A stretch of DNA of 5,850 nt, from the NCBI GenBank assembly GCA_003157445.1, contig PMJN01000372.1, positions 1-5,850 of the forward strand, in the 5' to 3' direction. Below, piece by piece: positions 5,384 through 5,850 of the stretch (position 1 is its first letter; each line of letters begins with the position of its first letter). Position numbers and translations under genes: made by a program. The notes beneath the pieces are model-generated. The model was not told the DNA's origin. It was given only the letters and a program-made list of their open reading frames with translations, and ran no database searches. The stretch comes from Micrococcales bacterium (GTDB lineage: Bacteria; Actinomycetota; Actinomycetes; Actinomycetales; Dermatophilaceae).

Positions 5384-5850
5384 ATGGTTGCTCGAGACCT
5401 AAACTCTCAATCGGTAGCAAGCCACTTAGCGCGTCGAGGGGTTTTGCAGGGCGCCGGACTCACGGCGGCGGCAGCGGTGCTGGCAGCCTGTACTTCCCAG
5501 GCTAAGACCGGAGCCAGTAGTAGTAGTGGCGTGGCGGGGAATTATCCGAGTACTCCCAAGTTCAAATTCGTGTTCGTCAATCATGTGACAACGAACACAT
5601 TCTTCCAGCCAACCCAGTATGCAATGGCGGATGCTGCAGCACTCCTGGGTTTGCCGACCCCACAATGGACCGGTTCCGAGACATCGAACGTTTCCCAAAT
5701 GGTGACTGCGATGAATACTGCGATAACGGGTAAAGTCGACGGTATTGCGGTGTCGCTGGTCGATCAGCAGGCGTTTAACGAACCGGTGAGCAGGGCGCTG
5801 GCAGCAGGCATTCCGGTCGTCTCCTACAATGCCGACGTACCAACGAACGC
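5384..5850 (+). CDS. Sugar-type ABC transporter substrate-binding lipoprotein (Tat signal), 5' part only
   Basis: An open frame of 155 codons runs off the window end. The ATG at 5384 is chosen because GGAG at 5372-5375 is eight bases upstream. Residues 1-36 form a lipoprotein signal: a twin arginine at 17-18 (ARRGVLQG), a hydrophobic Ala/Leu/Val stretch to 35, and a lipobox LAAC with the lipidated cysteine C36. This suggests Tat export and anchoring to the outer face of the membrane. A short polar linker with four serines follows. From about residue 51 the sequence FKFVFVNHVTTNTFF begins a PBP1-type (RbsB-like, Peripla_BP_4) fold, with KVDGIAVSLVD and AAGIPVVSYNADVP as the family's conserved strands around the ligand cleft. 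Such proteins deliver monosaccharides or similar ligands to an ATPase and permease, normally encoded just downstream. The ligand cannot be read from this half. GC is clearly lower than in the gal genes (60 of 120 bases at 5521-5640 by hand count). Confidence 0.82.
   Translation, partial: MVARDLNSQSVASHLARRGVLQGAGLTAAAAVLAACTSQAKTGASSSSGVAGNYPSTPKFKFVFVNHVTTNTFFQPTQYAMADAAALLGLPTPQWTGSETSNVSQMVTAMNTAITGKVDGIAVSLVDQQAFNEPVSRALAAGIPVVSYNADVPTN

Noticed and set aside
5512..5526. AGT trinucleotide repeat
   Set aside because: Four AGT codons encode a serine run in the linker after the lipobox, which is usual for lipoproteins. It is too short to count as a meaningful repeat.

Overview
The window looks like part of the chromosome of a high-GC Gram-positive bacterium (Actinobacteria). 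The coding regions are GC-rich with several GTG starts, the GalT half and the transposase fragment read like actinobacterial versions, and one degraded gene belongs to DUF1918, a small-protein family I know mainly from actinobacteria. No species can be named from the sequence.

Layout. (1) Positions 1-885 (+) encode a 6-phosphogluconate/3-hydroxyacid-dehydrogenase-like NAD(P)-dependent oxidoreductase with a DUF1932-type C-terminal domain. (2) Converging on it, 4127-970 (-) is a galactose (Leloir) operon of only two genes. The first is a single polypeptide of about 678 residues with a complete UDP-glucose 4-epimerase (GalE) joined to a galactose-1-phosphate uridylyltransferase (GalT). The second is galactokinase (GalK), whose GTG start overlaps the GalT stop by four bases. 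Together they carry out the three Leloir steps: GalK makes galactose-1-phosphate, GalT exchanges it with UDP-glucose to give glucose-1-phosphate and UDP-galactose, and GalE returns UDP-galactose to UDP-glucose. (3) About 4140-5210 is a gene graveyard. It holds the first 77 codons of an rtcB-type RNA ligase gene with its ribosome binding site intact, cut off before the active site. Next comes a DUF1918 gene that reads as a full 65-residue family member once two single-base losses are restored, then about 240 bases with nothing recognisable, then the N-terminal part of a transposase on the opposite strand. (4) From 5212 a strong-looking promoter (TTGACA, 17 bases, TACTGT), with an inverted repeat over the -35 box, precedes a lipoprotein gene at 5384 that runs off the window. 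It encodes a sugar-type ABC transporter substrate-binding protein with a twin-arginine signal and a lipobox, and has visibly lower GC than the gal operon.

The points most worth a second look are the GalE-GalT fusion and the remnant cluster. The remnants suggest that a deletion, possibly linked to insertion-sequence activity, removed most of rtcB and left the gal operon beside an unrelated sugar-uptake locus. I see no CRISPR array, rRNA or tRNA gene, and no clear candidate for a wholly new defence or mobile system.
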